64,000 nucleotides of DNA from Spirosoma taeanense (GCF_013127955.1 NZ_CP053435.1:620001-684000); one strand, 5' to 3'. Positions 8,802-17,596 are shown, counted from the stretch's first letter. The notes: generated by a model from the sequence alone, not told the origin. Translations and numbers: made by a program.

Positions 8802-9863
8802 ATGGCCCTGCTAAACACCGACGAAATCATCCGGCGCATTGCTGACCTTCAGGGCGAAACCGGGCTTTTTCCGGCGATTCGAAGCAATTCGACCTGGCGT
8901 TATCAGCGTCCGGACACGAATGTGTTTTTCACGGCCATCACAGTTTTTACCCTGCAACGGCTGCAGGCGTCTGTTACGTCGACCGCGCAGTCGGTAATTA
9001 ATCAAATCGCCGGGCGGGCTGCGGCTGCCTATCCGTTGTTTCGGAACAAAGACGGTCTGAATACCTATAACTTCTGGCCGACACGACCGTCGCGGCACTT
9101 CCCGAATGGCTATCTGTTCCGTCGATTCGAGCATTTTCGCATTCCCGATGACATCGATGATACGGCCATGGTCTACCTGACCACGCAGCCGCTGCCTGAG
9201 GAACTGGATTGGCTCAAAGGCAAAGTAGCCCAGCACGCCAACGGCGTTCGCCAGCAGATTCGGAACACCTATGCTGACTACCGGCAACTGCGGGCGTATT
9301 CGACCTGGTTTGGTAAGAATATGGGCATCGATTTCGACGCCTGTGCGCTGAGCAATCTGCTTTACTGTATATGCTACTATAAACTTCCGCTGAATCAGCA
9401 CGATATTGACTCGCTGACCTACTTACGATCAGTAGTAGAATCGGGCCGGTACGTAACGGAGCCGTTCCGGGTGGCGCCCCATTACGCCCGTACCTCGCTC
9501 ATTATCTACCATCTGGCGCGTCTCATGAACGCGTTTGACTTGCCCGAACTGGAGCCGATCCGGCCGCGTCTGATCGCCGATGCTTACTCGCTGCGAACGG
9601 CCGCTGACAATCGTGTCGAGCAGAGTATGCTATCGACGGCACTGGCATGGCTGGGCGAGTCTCCGCTGGTGGTGAACCTGGTGGATATTGAACAGGATTT
9701 CGGCAGATTTCATTTTTTCATTGCGGGACTGCTGACGGCTTATGAGCAGGCGTGGCTGCGTCGGTTCGCCGACCGGCCGCTCGTGCAGATGCGCTGGCAG
9801 TGCGAGGCTCATTGCTGGGTGCTAGTAGCCGAATACCAGACCGTATGCAGTCCGAAACGCTGA
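8802..9863 (+). CDS. Uncharacterised alpha-helical protein with DxDDTA motif
   Basis: 353-residue soluble protein, not recognised as a named family. It has three Asp-containing helix starts: RPDTNVFFTAITVF (~37-49), PDDIDDTAMVYL (115-126) and GIDFDACALSNLLYC. The DIDDTA string matches the DxDDTA catalytic motif of class II terpene cyclases such as squalene-hopene cyclase, and the spaced helices suggest an alpha/alpha toroid. It is only about half the length of a typical two-domain cyclase, and I see no clear QW repeats. The frame stays open further upstream only because it is antisense to the GlmU-like gene; ATG 8802 is the first start clear of that gene that gives a sensible N-terminus. An ATG at 8712 is an alternative. 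Confidence 0.72.
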   Translation: MALLNTDEIIRRIADLQGETGLFPAIRSNSTWRYQRPDTNVFFTAITVFTLQRLQASVTSTAQSVINQIAGRAAAAYPLFRNKDGLNTYNFWPTRPSRHFPNGYLFRRFEHFRIPDDIDDTAMVYLTTQPLPEELDWLKGKVAQHANGVRQQIRNTYADYRQLRAYSTWFGKNMGIDFDACALSNLLYCICYYKLPLNQHDIDSLTYLRSVVESGRYVTEPFRVAPHYARTSLIIYHLARLMNAFDLPELEPIRPRLIADAYSLRTAADNRVEQSMLSTALAWLGESPLVVNLVDIEQDFGRFHFFIAGLLTAYEQAWLRRFADRPLVQMRWQCEAHCWVLVAEYQTVCSPKR

Positions 9864-9907
9864 GCAATGGTTCTTTTTTGTAAGTTTAGCGGCAGCCTTA
9901 TCTCGAA

Positions 9908-10777
9908 ATGGTCAATCCGTTTTTTCAGTTTCTATTGTTTACCAGCGCTTTGTTGCCGTTGATCGGCCGGGCGCAGTCAACGCTTGTCCCGGGCTTCGAT
10001 CATCCCGAAAGTGTCTGGCCGACGCCGGGGGTTGTGTACGTCTCGAATATTGGCAAAGAGCTCAAGCCATCCGATAAAGATGGCGATGGCTATATTTCGC
10101 GTCTCGATCCGCGCGGTCGGGTACTCGAACAGCGGTTCCTAACCGGTCTGAACGCGCCCAAAGGCATGGCGGTGGTGCGGGGCGTCTTATACGTAGCAGA
10201 CATCGACCGCATTGTGGGTTTCAACCTGAGAACAAAATCGGTCGTGTTCGAGCTGGATTTTACGTCGGAGAAGACGCAGCTTCTGAACGATCTGGTTATC
10301 CGGGACGCGCAGACGCTGTTTGTGTCGGCTACGGACAGAGGAAAAGTGTATCAGGTGAACCTGTCCGCAAAAACCTATACAGCACTGCCCGGCACAACCA
10401 ACGGCCCCAATGGACTATTCTTTGACGCCGACCGTCGGCGGTTGTTCGTGGTTGGCTATGGCAGTAACGGCCAGCCGGGCGACATTGGCGTTTTTGAGGA
10501 ACAGAACGGACAAATGATCTACCGGACGCTGCTGCCCAGAGCCGGGGTGTTTGACGGCGTTACGTTGCTAAACGGCAAAGTGGCTCTGGTAACCGACTGG
10601 GGAACGACCTCCAGGCCGGGCGGTAAACTCTGGCGGCTCGATTTAACCAGCAACACCCTGAAACCGTACGCAGCCCTGACCAACCTAAGCGGCCCCGCCG
10701 ACTTCGGCGTGTTCGGACAGATGCTTTACCTGCCCCAGTTAACGGCCGGTACCGTACTGGTTCAGCGAATGGATTAA
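9908..10777 (+). CDS. Exported SMP-30/NHL-like beta-propeller protein
   Basis: 289 aa with a signal peptide (FLLFTSALLPLIGRAQ, cleavage after ~22). The mature part reads as a six-bladed propeller of the SMP-30/gluconolactonase or NHL type: repeated strands with VVYVSNIG, GVLYVADIDRIVGFN, TLFVSATDRGKVYQVN, RRRLFVVGYGS, GKVALVTDWGT and QMLYLPQLTAG. A calcium-loop-like DKDGDGYISRLD lies at ~55-66. Probably periplasmic; ligand or reaction unknown. It follows the DxDDTA gene by 44 bp and converges on the ChaN-like gene. Confidence 0.78.
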   Translation: MVNPFFQFLLFTSALLPLIGRAQSTLVPGFDHPESVWPTPGVVYVSNIGKELKPSDKDGDGYISRLDPRGRVLEQRFLTGLNAPKGMAVVRGVLYVADIDRIVGFNLRTKSVVFELDFTSEKTQLLNDLVIRDAQTLFVSATDRGKVYQVNLSAKTYTALPGTTNGPNGLFFDADRRRLFVVGYGSNGQPGDIGVFEEQNGQMIYRTLLPRAGVFDGVTLLNGKVALVTDWGTTSRPGGKLWRLDLTSNTLKPYAALTNLSGPADFGVFGQMLYLPQLTAGTVLVQRMD

Positions 10778-10802
10778 CCTGGCAAAGTCCATAGAACCGC
10801 GC

Positions 10803-11708
10803 TTAATAGGTCTTGGTCATGTCAGCAGGAATCGCCAATACAAAGTCGGCCAGATTCCGATTTTCGGAGGTAGGCTTTTCAGTGTCGAGCAACTCGACCG
10901 ACGAGAGGGTAACAACATTCAGGTCGGGTCGCTGCTGACGTAAATACCAGACAATCCCCTCAAAATTCTTGGAGTGATAGTCGCCGTTGAGGTGCAGCAT
11001 TGTCTGGCCGGGCTTCAGATTTTGCAGGATAAAATAAGCCATTGTGGCGTCCTTAATGGCCTGAGCACGGGCAAAGTTAGCGGCCTGATCGGTGCTGCCC
11101 TGGTGCGGATTGCTGGCGGTGCCCTTGCTGCCGCTATGTGCCGAACCATTCATCATGTCGAGCATGGCCTTATAGCCGGGCAGCGTCAGATCGACCGTCA
11201 GGGGCAGTGGCGCCATCTGGCCTTTTGCCTCGGTCGATAGCGTATCGAGGGCGGTCAGACCCTGGCGTGCAACCAGACTGGCGTACCGGCGCGGTACGTT
11301 AGTGGCGATGAACGGAATCTTCTGCTCGCGGGCAAAATCAGTAATGGGTTTGTAGTCGGTGTCGAAATTAGGCCACAGCCGGGCCTGGGTGGCCAGTTCT
11401 TTGCCGGTCGTGCGCCCCTGAACGTAATCCGTTAAGGCAGTCTGGTTGTCGGCCTCAAACATTTCGGCACCCAGGACCAGAGCGCCTTTCTTCCGGGCCT
11501 GCAGGTCTTTGGTGAGCTGGAGTTCGAGCCAGTGGCAGATGGGATTGTTGTGCAGCTCGCCGAACAGCACCACGTCGGCATCGGCCGCCCGGCGCAGCAG
11601 TTTATCGTAGGTAGCCGCTTTTAAGTTCGGATCATAAAGCCGGTAAGCGGGTTTGTCGGGCCTAAAACTAAAGACCAGCAGACAAAGTAATAGCAGGACG
11701 AAGCGCAT
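10803..11708 (-). CDS. ChaN-family protein (haem-binding/Tiki-like fold)
   Basis: 301 aa with an N-terminal hydrophobic segment (MRFVLLLLCLLVFSF) and no lipobox cysteine, so probably a secreted or anchored periplasmic protein rather than a lipoprotein. The family signature VVLFGELHNNPICHW carries E51 and H53; ALVLGAEMFEADNQ and GQTMLHLNGDYHSKNFEG are the other conserved blocks. Characterised relatives bind haem (ChaN) or act as metalloproteases (Tiki); the function here is not known. Start placed at the second Met, since MYRM adds nothing to the signal peptide. Confidence 0.82.
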   Translation of the reverse strand: MRFVLLLLCLLVFSFRPDKPAYRLYDPNLKAATYDKLLRRAADADVVLFGELHNNPICHWLELQLTKDLQARKKGALVLGAEMFEADNQTALTDYVQGRTTGKELATQARLWPNFDTDYKPITDFAREQKIPFIATNVPRRYASLVARQGLTALDTLSTEAKGQMAPLPLTVDLTLPGYKAMLDMMNGSAHSGSKGTASNPHQGSTDQAANFARAQAIKDATMAYFILQNLKPGQTMLHLNGDYHSKNFEGIVWYLRQQRPDLNVVTLSSVELLDTEKPTSENRNLADFVLAIPADMTKTY

Positions 11709-11820
11709 CCGGTACATGGTTATTAGGTAATACCGTAACCAATCGCATCGTCAATTAGTTACCCGATTGGCTATAATCCGGCCAGACTCCTGACATCCTG
11801 CAAAACCTTCCCGCTACCCG

Positions 11821-13215
11821 ATGACCCTGCTCGAAAATCTTCGCCAGTTTCCGGCCTTTGAGAACGTACCCGATGAGCAGCTCCAATGGCTGATTGACCG
11901 CGCTGAGGAGCAGACGTATGGACAGGAAGAGGTCATTTATGCGCCCGATATACCGGTTGATCATCTGATGCTGCTGCTAGACGGGCGAATTCGTATCGAC
12001 GGGCCGAACGGGGTCAGTGACGAGATTGCTTCTTACGAACCTCATTCCGTTCTGGGCGTGCTGCCTTTTTCGCGGATTAAAACCATTCCCAACCGGCTCG
12101 TTGCCGAAAAACCGGCCCGGGTACTTCGGCTTCACCGCGATCACGTTCGCGAACTGGCCCATACGCATTATGAACTGACGGAGGCTCTTGTGCATCAGAT
12201 GACCACGCGCGTCCGGGACTTTACGCGGCAGGTTCAGCAGAACGAAAAAATGGCGTCGCTAGGACGGCTCTCGGCGGGGCTGGCGCATGAACTGAACAAC
12301 CCGGTGGCGGCCGTCGTGCGGTCGGCCGATACGCTCCGCCAGCACCTGCGCGCCACGCCCGAAGCCTTCAAAACGATTATGCACCTGAAGCTGAGCGACC
12401 AGCAGGTGGATTCGGTAAACGAGGTAATTTTCAGGAAAATAGATCAGAAGCCGCCCATCCTGACGTTGCTGCAGCGGAGTAGTCTGGAAGACGAAGTGAC
12501 CGACTGGCTCGACGATCAGGGTGTCGATGATAGTCTGGATATGGCCGGACCCCTGGTCGATTTTGGCTTTACGGTCGATGATCTGGAGTGGATGCTGGAG
12601 CGCATCGGCGACGAGAATCTGGCGGGCGTGGTAGCCTGGCTGGTGAATAATCTGGTGACCGAAAAACTGGTAACGGACATCAGCGAAGCCTCCAAACGAA
12701 TTTCGGCTCTGGTCGGCTCCATTAAAAATTATACTCACATGGATCGGGGAGTAGGCAAAGAACGGGTTCAACTGGCCGATGGGATCCGGAATACGCTAAC
12801 GCTCCTGGATCATAAGCTGAAAAAGAAACAAATTGCCGTTACGTTGCACGTTCCCGACGATCTGCCAGCCGTCTGCGGCTGGCCGGGTGAACTCAATCAG
12901 GTCTGGACCAACCTCATCGACAACGCCATTGATGCCCTGCCCGAAGGTGGACAATTGACTATTGATTGCGAACTTGACCAGCGGGCCGAAGGGATGGCGT
13001 TTGTGCTGACAAAAGTGATTGATAACGGCGCGGGCATCCCCGAGGACATTCGGGATAAAATATTTGAGCCCTTTTTCACAACTAAGGAAATAGGCGCCGG
13101 AACGGGACTTGGGCTCGACATCGTGCAGGGGGTTGTGAAACACCACAATGGCTCCATCAAGGTACAGTCGGAGCCGGGGCGAACAGAGTTCTCGGTTTGC
13201 CTGCCCGTCGAATAA
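11821..13215 (+). CDS. Sensor histidine kinase with N-terminal cyclic-nucleotide-binding-like domain
   Basis: 464 aa, no membrane segment, so cytoplasmic. Residues ~5-115 form a CAP-like cNMP-binding domain (LRQFPAFENVPDEQLQWL to ARVLRLHRDHVREL). The dimerisation domain has the H-box SLGRLSAGLAHELNNPVAAV, phosphoacceptor H156. A 150-residue helical insert follows before the ATPase domain: N-box VWTNLIDNAIDALPEGG, G1 VIDNGAGIPE, G2 GAGTGLGLDIVQGVV. The response-regulator fusion gene starts 55 bp downstream, so they are surely a pair. The ligand of the cNMP-like domain is unknown. Confidence 0.9.
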   Translation: MTLLENLRQFPAFENVPDEQLQWLIDRAEEQTYGQEEVIYAPDIPVDHLMLLLDGRIRIDGPNGVSDEIASYEPHSVLGVLPFSRIKTIPNRLVAEKPARVLRLHRDHVRELAHTHYELTEALVHQMTTRVRDFTRQVQQNEKMASLGRLSAGLAHELNNPVAAVVRSADTLRQHLRATPEAFKTIMHLKLSDQQVDSVNEVIFRKIDQKPPILTLLQRSSLEDEVTDWLDDQGVDDSLDMAGPLVDFGFTVDDLEWMLERIGDENLAGVVAWLVNNLVTEKLVTDISEASKRISALVGSIKNYTHMDRGVGKERVQLADGIRNTLTLLDHKLKKKQIAVTLHVPDDLPAVCGWPGELNQVWTNLIDNAIDALPEGGQLTIDCELDQRAEGMAFVLTKVIDNGAGIPEDIRDKIFEPFFTTKEIGAGTGLGLDIVQGVVKHHNGSIKVQSEPGRTEFSVCLPVE

Positions 13216-13270
13216 TTTTGTTTCGTTACTGCTTCACCCCGGTTAATCTTGTACGAACCCATTGTCTGTT

Positions 13271-14932
13271 ATGAAACTACCCATCCTTTTTTCTATTGAT
13301 GATGACCCGCAGGTGCTGCAGGCCATTCAGCACGACCTGCGGCAGCAATACCGGAAGCAGTACCGGATCATGTGTACCAGTTCGGGACAGGAAGCGCTCG
13401 ATTCGCTGGGCGAGCTGAAAAAGAAAGGGGAAGAGGTCGCCCTGTTTCTGTCCGATCAGCGGATGCCCGGTATAACCGGCGTGGAGTTTCTGGCGCAGGC
13501 CCGAAAGGTATTTCCGAATGCCAAACGGGTGTTGTTAACGGCCTATTCAGACATTGACGCGGCTGTCCGGGCTATTAACGACGTGCAGCTCGATTATTAC
13601 ATTGCCAAGCCCTGGGATCCTCCCGGCGAAAAACTATACCCGGTGCTCGATGATCTGCTGGAGGCCTGGCAGGCCGATTACCGCCCCGCTTTTGAAGGGC
13701 TGAAACTAATTGGCTATCAGTTTTCGCCCCAGTCGCATGAGCTGAAAGATTTTCTGGCGGGTAACCTGTTTCCTTACCAATGGTATGACGTGGAAACGAA
13801 CCCGCAGGCACAGGAGTTGCTTGGCTTGCATCAGGTAGAGTCTAAAGACCTGCCAGTCGTCGTGTTTGAGGACGGAACTGTACTGGCGCAACCCACGCTC
13901 AGCAGTTTGGGCGAAAAGCTGGGCCTTACGCCCAAAGCTTCCCAGGACTTATACGATCTGGCCATCATCGGCGCTGGTCCGGCCGGGCTGGCAGCCGCAG
14001 TATATGGCGGCTCCGAAGGGCTAAAAACTATCCTGATCGACAAGCGGGCACCAGGTGGACAGGCGGGCACCAGCTCGCGGATTGAAAACTACCTGGGCTT
14101 TCCGAACGGGCTGAGCGGAGCTGAGCTTACCCGGCGGGCTATTACTCAGGCGCAACGGTTTGGGGTGGAGTTTCTGGCTCCGCAGGAGGTCGTCTCGATT
14201 CAGTCACGCGGGCAATACAAAGACATAAACATGGCCGACGGCTCGAAGGTCGTGGCGCGGGCGATCCTGCTCAGTACGGGCGTTGCCTACCATAAGTTAG
14301 AAAACGAAAGTCTCGACAAATTCACTGGGGCGGGGGTGTATTATGGTGCGGCCACAACCGAAGCCTACGCGTTTAAAGGGCAGCCGGTTTACGTCGTCGG
14401 CGGGGGAAACTCGGCCGGGCAGGGGGCCATGTATCTCTCCCGAACGGCCTCGGAGGTATTTATCTGCATTCGGCGGCCCGACCTGTCGGAAACAATGTCT
14501 CAGTATTTGATCGATCAGATTGAGCGCACCCCGAATATCACCGTACTGGGGTGTACGGAAGTGACCGAAGGGCTGGGTCAGGAGCGGCTGGAATGTCTGG
14601 TGCTGGAAAACATGGACTCGAAGGAGCGTCGGACGGTGAAAGCAGCCGGGCTGTTTATTTTCATTGGCACCAAGCCCCTGACCGACTGGATTGAGATGAA
14701 TATTATTAAAGACCCGAAAGGGTTTATTGCCACTGGCCGGGATCTGGCCAAATACGCCGATTTCAAAAAGGTCTGGCGATATAATCGGGAACCCTATCTG
14801 CTCGAAACCTGCAGCGCGGGCATTTTTGCGGCCGGCGACGTGCGGGCTGGTGCCATGAACCGCGTAGCGTCGGCTGTAGGCGAGGGCGCTATGGCGGTGA
14901 GTTTTGTCCACAAGTATTTAGCCGATACCTAA
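13271..14932 (+). CDS. Response regulator fused to glutaredoxin-like and thioredoxin-reductase-like domains
   Basis: Three-part protein of 553 aa. Residues 1-~135 are a receiver domain: D10-D12 acid pocket, D62 phosphoacceptor in SDQRMPG, T90 and K113. Residues ~145-222 read as a thioredoxin-fold module (LKLIGYQFSPQSHELKDFL), with SPQS at the place of a CPxC. Residues ~228-553 are an FAD/NADPH oxidoreductase: LAIIGAGPAGLAAAVYGG, GGQAGTSSRIENYLGFP, VYVVGGGNSAGQGAMYLSR and GIFAAGDVRAGAMNRV. The thioredoxin reductase CxxC position reads GVYYGAATTEA (~355-365), without cysteine. It is therefore not a classical thioredoxin reductase. TTG 13262 could add three residues; ATG 13271 is preferred. Confidence 0.9.
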   Translation: MKLPILFSIDDDPQVLQAIQHDLRQQYRKQYRIMCTSSGQEALDSLGELKKKGEEVALFLSDQRMPGITGVEFLAQARKVFPNAKRVLLTAYSDIDAAVRAINDVQLDYYIAKPWDPPGEKLYPVLDDLLEAWQADYRPAFEGLKLIGYQFSPQSHELKDFLAGNLFPYQWYDVETNPQAQELLGLHQVESKDLPVVVFEDGTVLAQPTLSSLGEKLGLTPKASQDLYDLAIIGAGPAGLAAAVYGGSEGLKTILIDKRAPGGQAGTSSRIENYLGFPNGLSGAELTRRAITQAQRFGVEFLAPQEVVSIQSRGQYKDINMADGSKVVARAILLSTGVAYHKLENESLDKFTGAGVYYGAATTEAYAFKGQPVYVVGGGNSAGQGAMYLSRTASEVFICIRRPDLSETMSQYLIDQIERTPNITVLGCTEVTEGLGQERLECLVLENMDSKERRTVKAAGLFIFIGTKPLTDWIEMNIIKDPKGFIATGRDLAKYADFKKVWRYNREPYLLETCSAGIFAAGDVRAGAMNRVASAVGEGAMAVSFVHKYLADT

Positions 14933-14934
14933 GC

Positions 14935-15207
14935 ATGCTCCGACAAAAACTCTGTGGCCATCTGGCCGATTTGTCAACCATTCGCCCGGCGCGCGAGTAT
15001 GTGTGCGAGGAATGCATCAAAACGGGTGATCGATAGGTGCATCTGCGTACCTGCCAGCAGTGCGGCACCACGCTTTGCTGCGATTCGTCGCCCAATAAAC
15101 ATGCGACAAAACACTTTCAGGCCAGTGGTCACCCCGTTGTGGCATCGGCCGAGCCGGGCGAACGGTGGCTATGGTGTTACGTAGATGAACAAATGGCTCA
15201 GTACTGA
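14935..15207 (+). pseudogene. UBP-type zinc-finger protein interrupted by one amber codon
   Basis: A frame of 90 codons starts two bases after the preceding stop and reads as a zf-UBP domain: CGHL, YVCEECIKTGDR, then a TAG at 15034-15036, then VHLRTCQQCGTTLCCD, SSPNKHATKHFQASGHPVV and WLWCYVDEQM. In the family the residue at this place is normally Trp (GDRWVHLR), so a single TGG-to-TAG change explains the stop. All zinc ligands (Cys and His) on both sides are intact. GTG 15037 could restart a 56-aa C-terminal piece. The position beside a thioredoxin-reductase-like gene suggests it belonged to the same operon. It is either a fresh nonsense mutation or a sequence error. Confidence 0.82.
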
Positions 15208-15294
15208 ACAAGACCCCTGGTTTGTGGTTATTTAGCTATTGACCATTTACTGCTTTATACTATCGTCAGCGACGACTACAAGCCAACGCCACAC

Positions 15295-16458
15295 ATGATT
15301 GCCGAACAAACGCTTACTGACCAGTACCTCCGTGTACGGGCGCATTCAGAAGCCATTTGCCGGGGCCTGGAAACAGAAGATTACGTTGTTCAGCCCATCG
15401 TGGACGTCAGTCCGCCGAAATGGCACCTGGGGCATACAACCTGGTTCTGGGAAACGTTTGTGCTGGTTCCCAACGCGCCCGGCTATCGAATTTACCACGA
15501 AGATTTCAGCTTCGTTTTCAACAGCTATTACGAAAGCGTAGGCAGGCGGGTGCTGCGGACGGACCGGGGCAATCTCAGCCGCCCGACCGTAGCCGGCGTT
15601 TATGCTTACCGTGCTTACGTCGATGAGCACATGAGCCGGTTTCTGGATACGGCCGATATCGCTCCGGAGCTATATGCGCTGATTGAACTCGGTTTTAACC
15701 ACGAGCAGCAGCACCAGGAGCTGCTCATTACCGACATTAAATACATTCTGGGACATAACCCTCTGTTTCCAGCGGTCGAAATGCCTATCACGGAGCATCG
15801 GCCGGAATCGCCCGCTTCAGCGGTAAGCCTTGCCGAAGGCATTTATACCATCGGCCACCGGGGCAACGGATTTTGCTTCGATAATGAGCTGGCTCCCCAT
15901 AAGGTTTACGTTAATGATACGATTCTGTCGGGAAATCTGGTGACGAACGCCGACTACCTGGCGTTTATCGAGGCCGGCGGGTATCAGAACTTTCGCTTTT
16001 GGCTGTCCGACGGCTGGGCGTGGGTAAAAGCAAATGACGTTCAGGCTCCTTTATACTGGCACCGCGTGGAGGGCGAGTGGTGGAACTATACGTTCGATGG
16101 ACTGAAACCAGTTGATAAAGACGTTCCGGTTTGCCACGTCAGCCAGTATGAGGCCGACGCTTACGCGCGCTGGAAAGGCCAGCGCCTGCCTACCGAGTTC
16201 GAGTGGGAAGCGGCTGCGCAGCAACTCGCCTGGGTTTCGCGCTGGGAGTGGACCAACTCGGCTTATATGCCCTATCCCGGCTTTACGACCGCCGAAGGAG
16301 CTGTGGGCGAATACAATGGTAAATTCATGAGTGGGCAGATCGTGCTGCGTGGCGCTTCAGTTGCTACGCCAGAAGGCCATTCCCGGCCGACGTACCGCAA
16401 CTTTTTTCAACCCGACAAACGATGGCAGTACACGGGAATTCGACTGACGAGTCAGTAA
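15295..16458 (+). CDS. egtB: EgtB-type non-haem iron sulfoxide synthase
   Basis: 387 aa. EgtB joins a cysteine-containing thiol to hercynine (trimethylhistidine) with O2 in ergothioneine synthesis. The N-terminal DinB_2 domain shows WHLGHTTWFWE (H47) and NHEQQHQELLITDIKY (H136, H140), matching the three-histidine iron site. The C-terminal half (~178-387) is a formylglycine-generating-enzyme-like fold: GNGFCFDNELAPHKVYV, PVCHVSQYEADAYARWKGQR, LPTEFEWEAAA, and LRGASVATPEGHSRPTYRNF. The stop overlaps the egtD start (TAATG). Whether the thiol donor is cysteine or gamma-glutamylcysteine cannot be told; egtA, egtC and egtE are not here. Confidence 0.9.
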   Translation: MIAEQTLTDQYLRVRAHSEAICRGLETEDYVVQPIVDVSPPKWHLGHTTWFWETFVLVPNAPGYRIYHEDFSFVFNSYYESVGRRVLRTDRGNLSRPTVAGVYAYRAYVDEHMSRFLDTADIAPELYALIELGFNHEQQHQELLITDIKYILGHNPLFPAVEMPITEHRPESPASAVSLAEGIYTIGHRGNGFCFDNELAPHKVYVNDTILSGNLVTNADYLAFIEAGGYQNFRFWLSDGWAWVKANDVQAPLYWHRVEGEWWNYTFDGLKPVDKDVPVCHVSQYEADAYARWKGQRLPTEFEWEAAAQQLAWVSRWEWTNSAYMPYPGFTTAEGAVGEYNGKFMSGQIVLRGASVATPEGHSRPTYRNFFQPDKRWQYTGIRLTSQ

Positions 16459-17435
16459 TGGTTGAGCCTTTGGCAACTAGGAATGAAGTCGATCCCGCAT
16501 TGATCGAGGAGGTCCGAACGGGACTGCTGAAAACGCCGAAACGCCTGTCGTCACGCTACTTTTACGATGCCGAGGGAAGCCGGATTTTTCAGGCCATCAT
16601 GCACGCGCCGGAATATTACCTGACGCGGTCTGAATACGAGATTCTGGATACGTACAAGACCAATCTGCTGGACCTGTTTACGCCCGATAGCCGGCCGTTT
16701 GAGCTGGTCGAACTAGGCGCTGGCGATGGGCTTAAAACCAAGATTCTGCTGTCGTTTTTTGATCAGCAACGGGTCAATTTTACGTATGCCCCCATTGATA
16801 TTTCGCTCGACGCGCTCGAAGGCTTAGCGGCCGACGTACGCCAGCAGTGGCCCCGTTTGCGGCTTAATGCCCGGCATGATGATTACTTCAACGCGCTTGA
16901 ACAACTATCAGCCGAAACCAACAGCCGCAAAGTTGTGCTCTTTCTGGGCTCGAACGTCGGCAACTTTACGCCTGAAGAAGCCATTACGTTCTACCAGCAG
17001 CTACATGACCGGCTTCAGCCAGGCGATCTGGTGCTCACGGGCTTTGACCTGCAGAAACATCCGGCGGTTATTCACGCAGCCTACAACGACCGGCAGGGGC
17101 TAACGCGGGCCTTCAATCTGAATCTGCTCCGGCGCATCAACCGCGAACTCGACGCCAATTTCGATCTGGCGGCTTTTGATCATTACGAGGTTTATAATCC
17201 GGAAACCGGCGAAGCCCGTAGTTATCTGGTGAGCCAGAAAGCGCAAATGGTCGAGATTAAAGAGCTGGAAATGAGCGTGCCATTTGACTACGGTGAAATC
17301 ATCCACACCGAAATCTCGCGCAAGTTCACCTGGCCTCAGATCGAACAACTGGCGCAGACGACCGGCTTCTCCGTTACGGGCTGGTTTACGGACTGCAAGA
17401 GCTACTTTGCCGACGTAATCTTCTGTAGATCATAG
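16458..17435 (+). CDS. egtD: L-histidine N-alpha-methyltransferase
   Basis: 325 aa SAM-dependent methyltransferase that trimethylates histidine to hercynine, the first step of ergothioneine synthesis. Family blocks: KTPKRLSSRYFYDAEGSRIF, EYYLTRSEYEIL, the SAM loop ELVELGAGDGLKTKILL, FLGSNVGNFTPEEA and DLVLTGFDLQK. The end, FSVTGWFTDCKSYFADVIF, matches the family C-terminus. The ATG shares its A with the egtB stop codon, which indicates translational coupling; a longer frame from 16422 would overlap egtB by 37 bases and is rejected. Confidence 0.92.
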   Translation: MVEPLATRNEVDPALIEEVRTGLLKTPKRLSSRYFYDAEGSRIFQAIMHAPEYYLTRSEYEILDTYKTNLLDLFTPDSRPFELVELGAGDGLKTKILLSFFDQQRVNFTYAPIDISLDALEGLAADVRQQWPRLRLNARHDDYFNALEQLSAETNSRKVVLFLGSNVGNFTPEEAITFYQQLHDRLQPGDLVLTGFDLQKHPAVIHAAYNDRQGLTRAFNLNLLRRINRELDANFDLAAFDHYEVYNPETGEARSYLVSQKAQMVEIKELEMSVPFDYGEIIHTEISRKFTWPQIEQLAQTTGFSVTGWFTDCKSYFADVIFCRS

Positions 17436-17511
17436 CGCTACGTAAAATGCTCTGGCTCATCCCGGTTTTGCGCCATTTGCGCAAGCCTATTTCCGCTTGT
17501 CCTTTTCTGCC

Positions 17512-17543
17512 TCTGTTCCGGCACCCGCCAGACAATATTTTTG
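17512..17543 (+). promoter_or_regulatory. Candidate Bacteroidota promoter for the ECF sigma operon
   Basis: TATTTTTG at 17536-17543 is a full match to the TAnnTTTG -7 box of Bacteroidota. TCTG at 17512-17515 is a three-of-four match to the -33 TTTG with a 20-base spacer. It lies 53 bases before the sigma-factor start, after the egtD stop. Confidence 0.4.
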
Positions 17544-17596
17544 GTTCTCCTCCGACTCTCCCGTTGTAAGGGCTCTGATAATGGGTCAGCTGGATA

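Noticed and set aside
17470..17490. Hairpin TTGCGC-CATTT-GCGCAA after egtD
   Set aside because: Only six base pairs and no T-run; likely chance.
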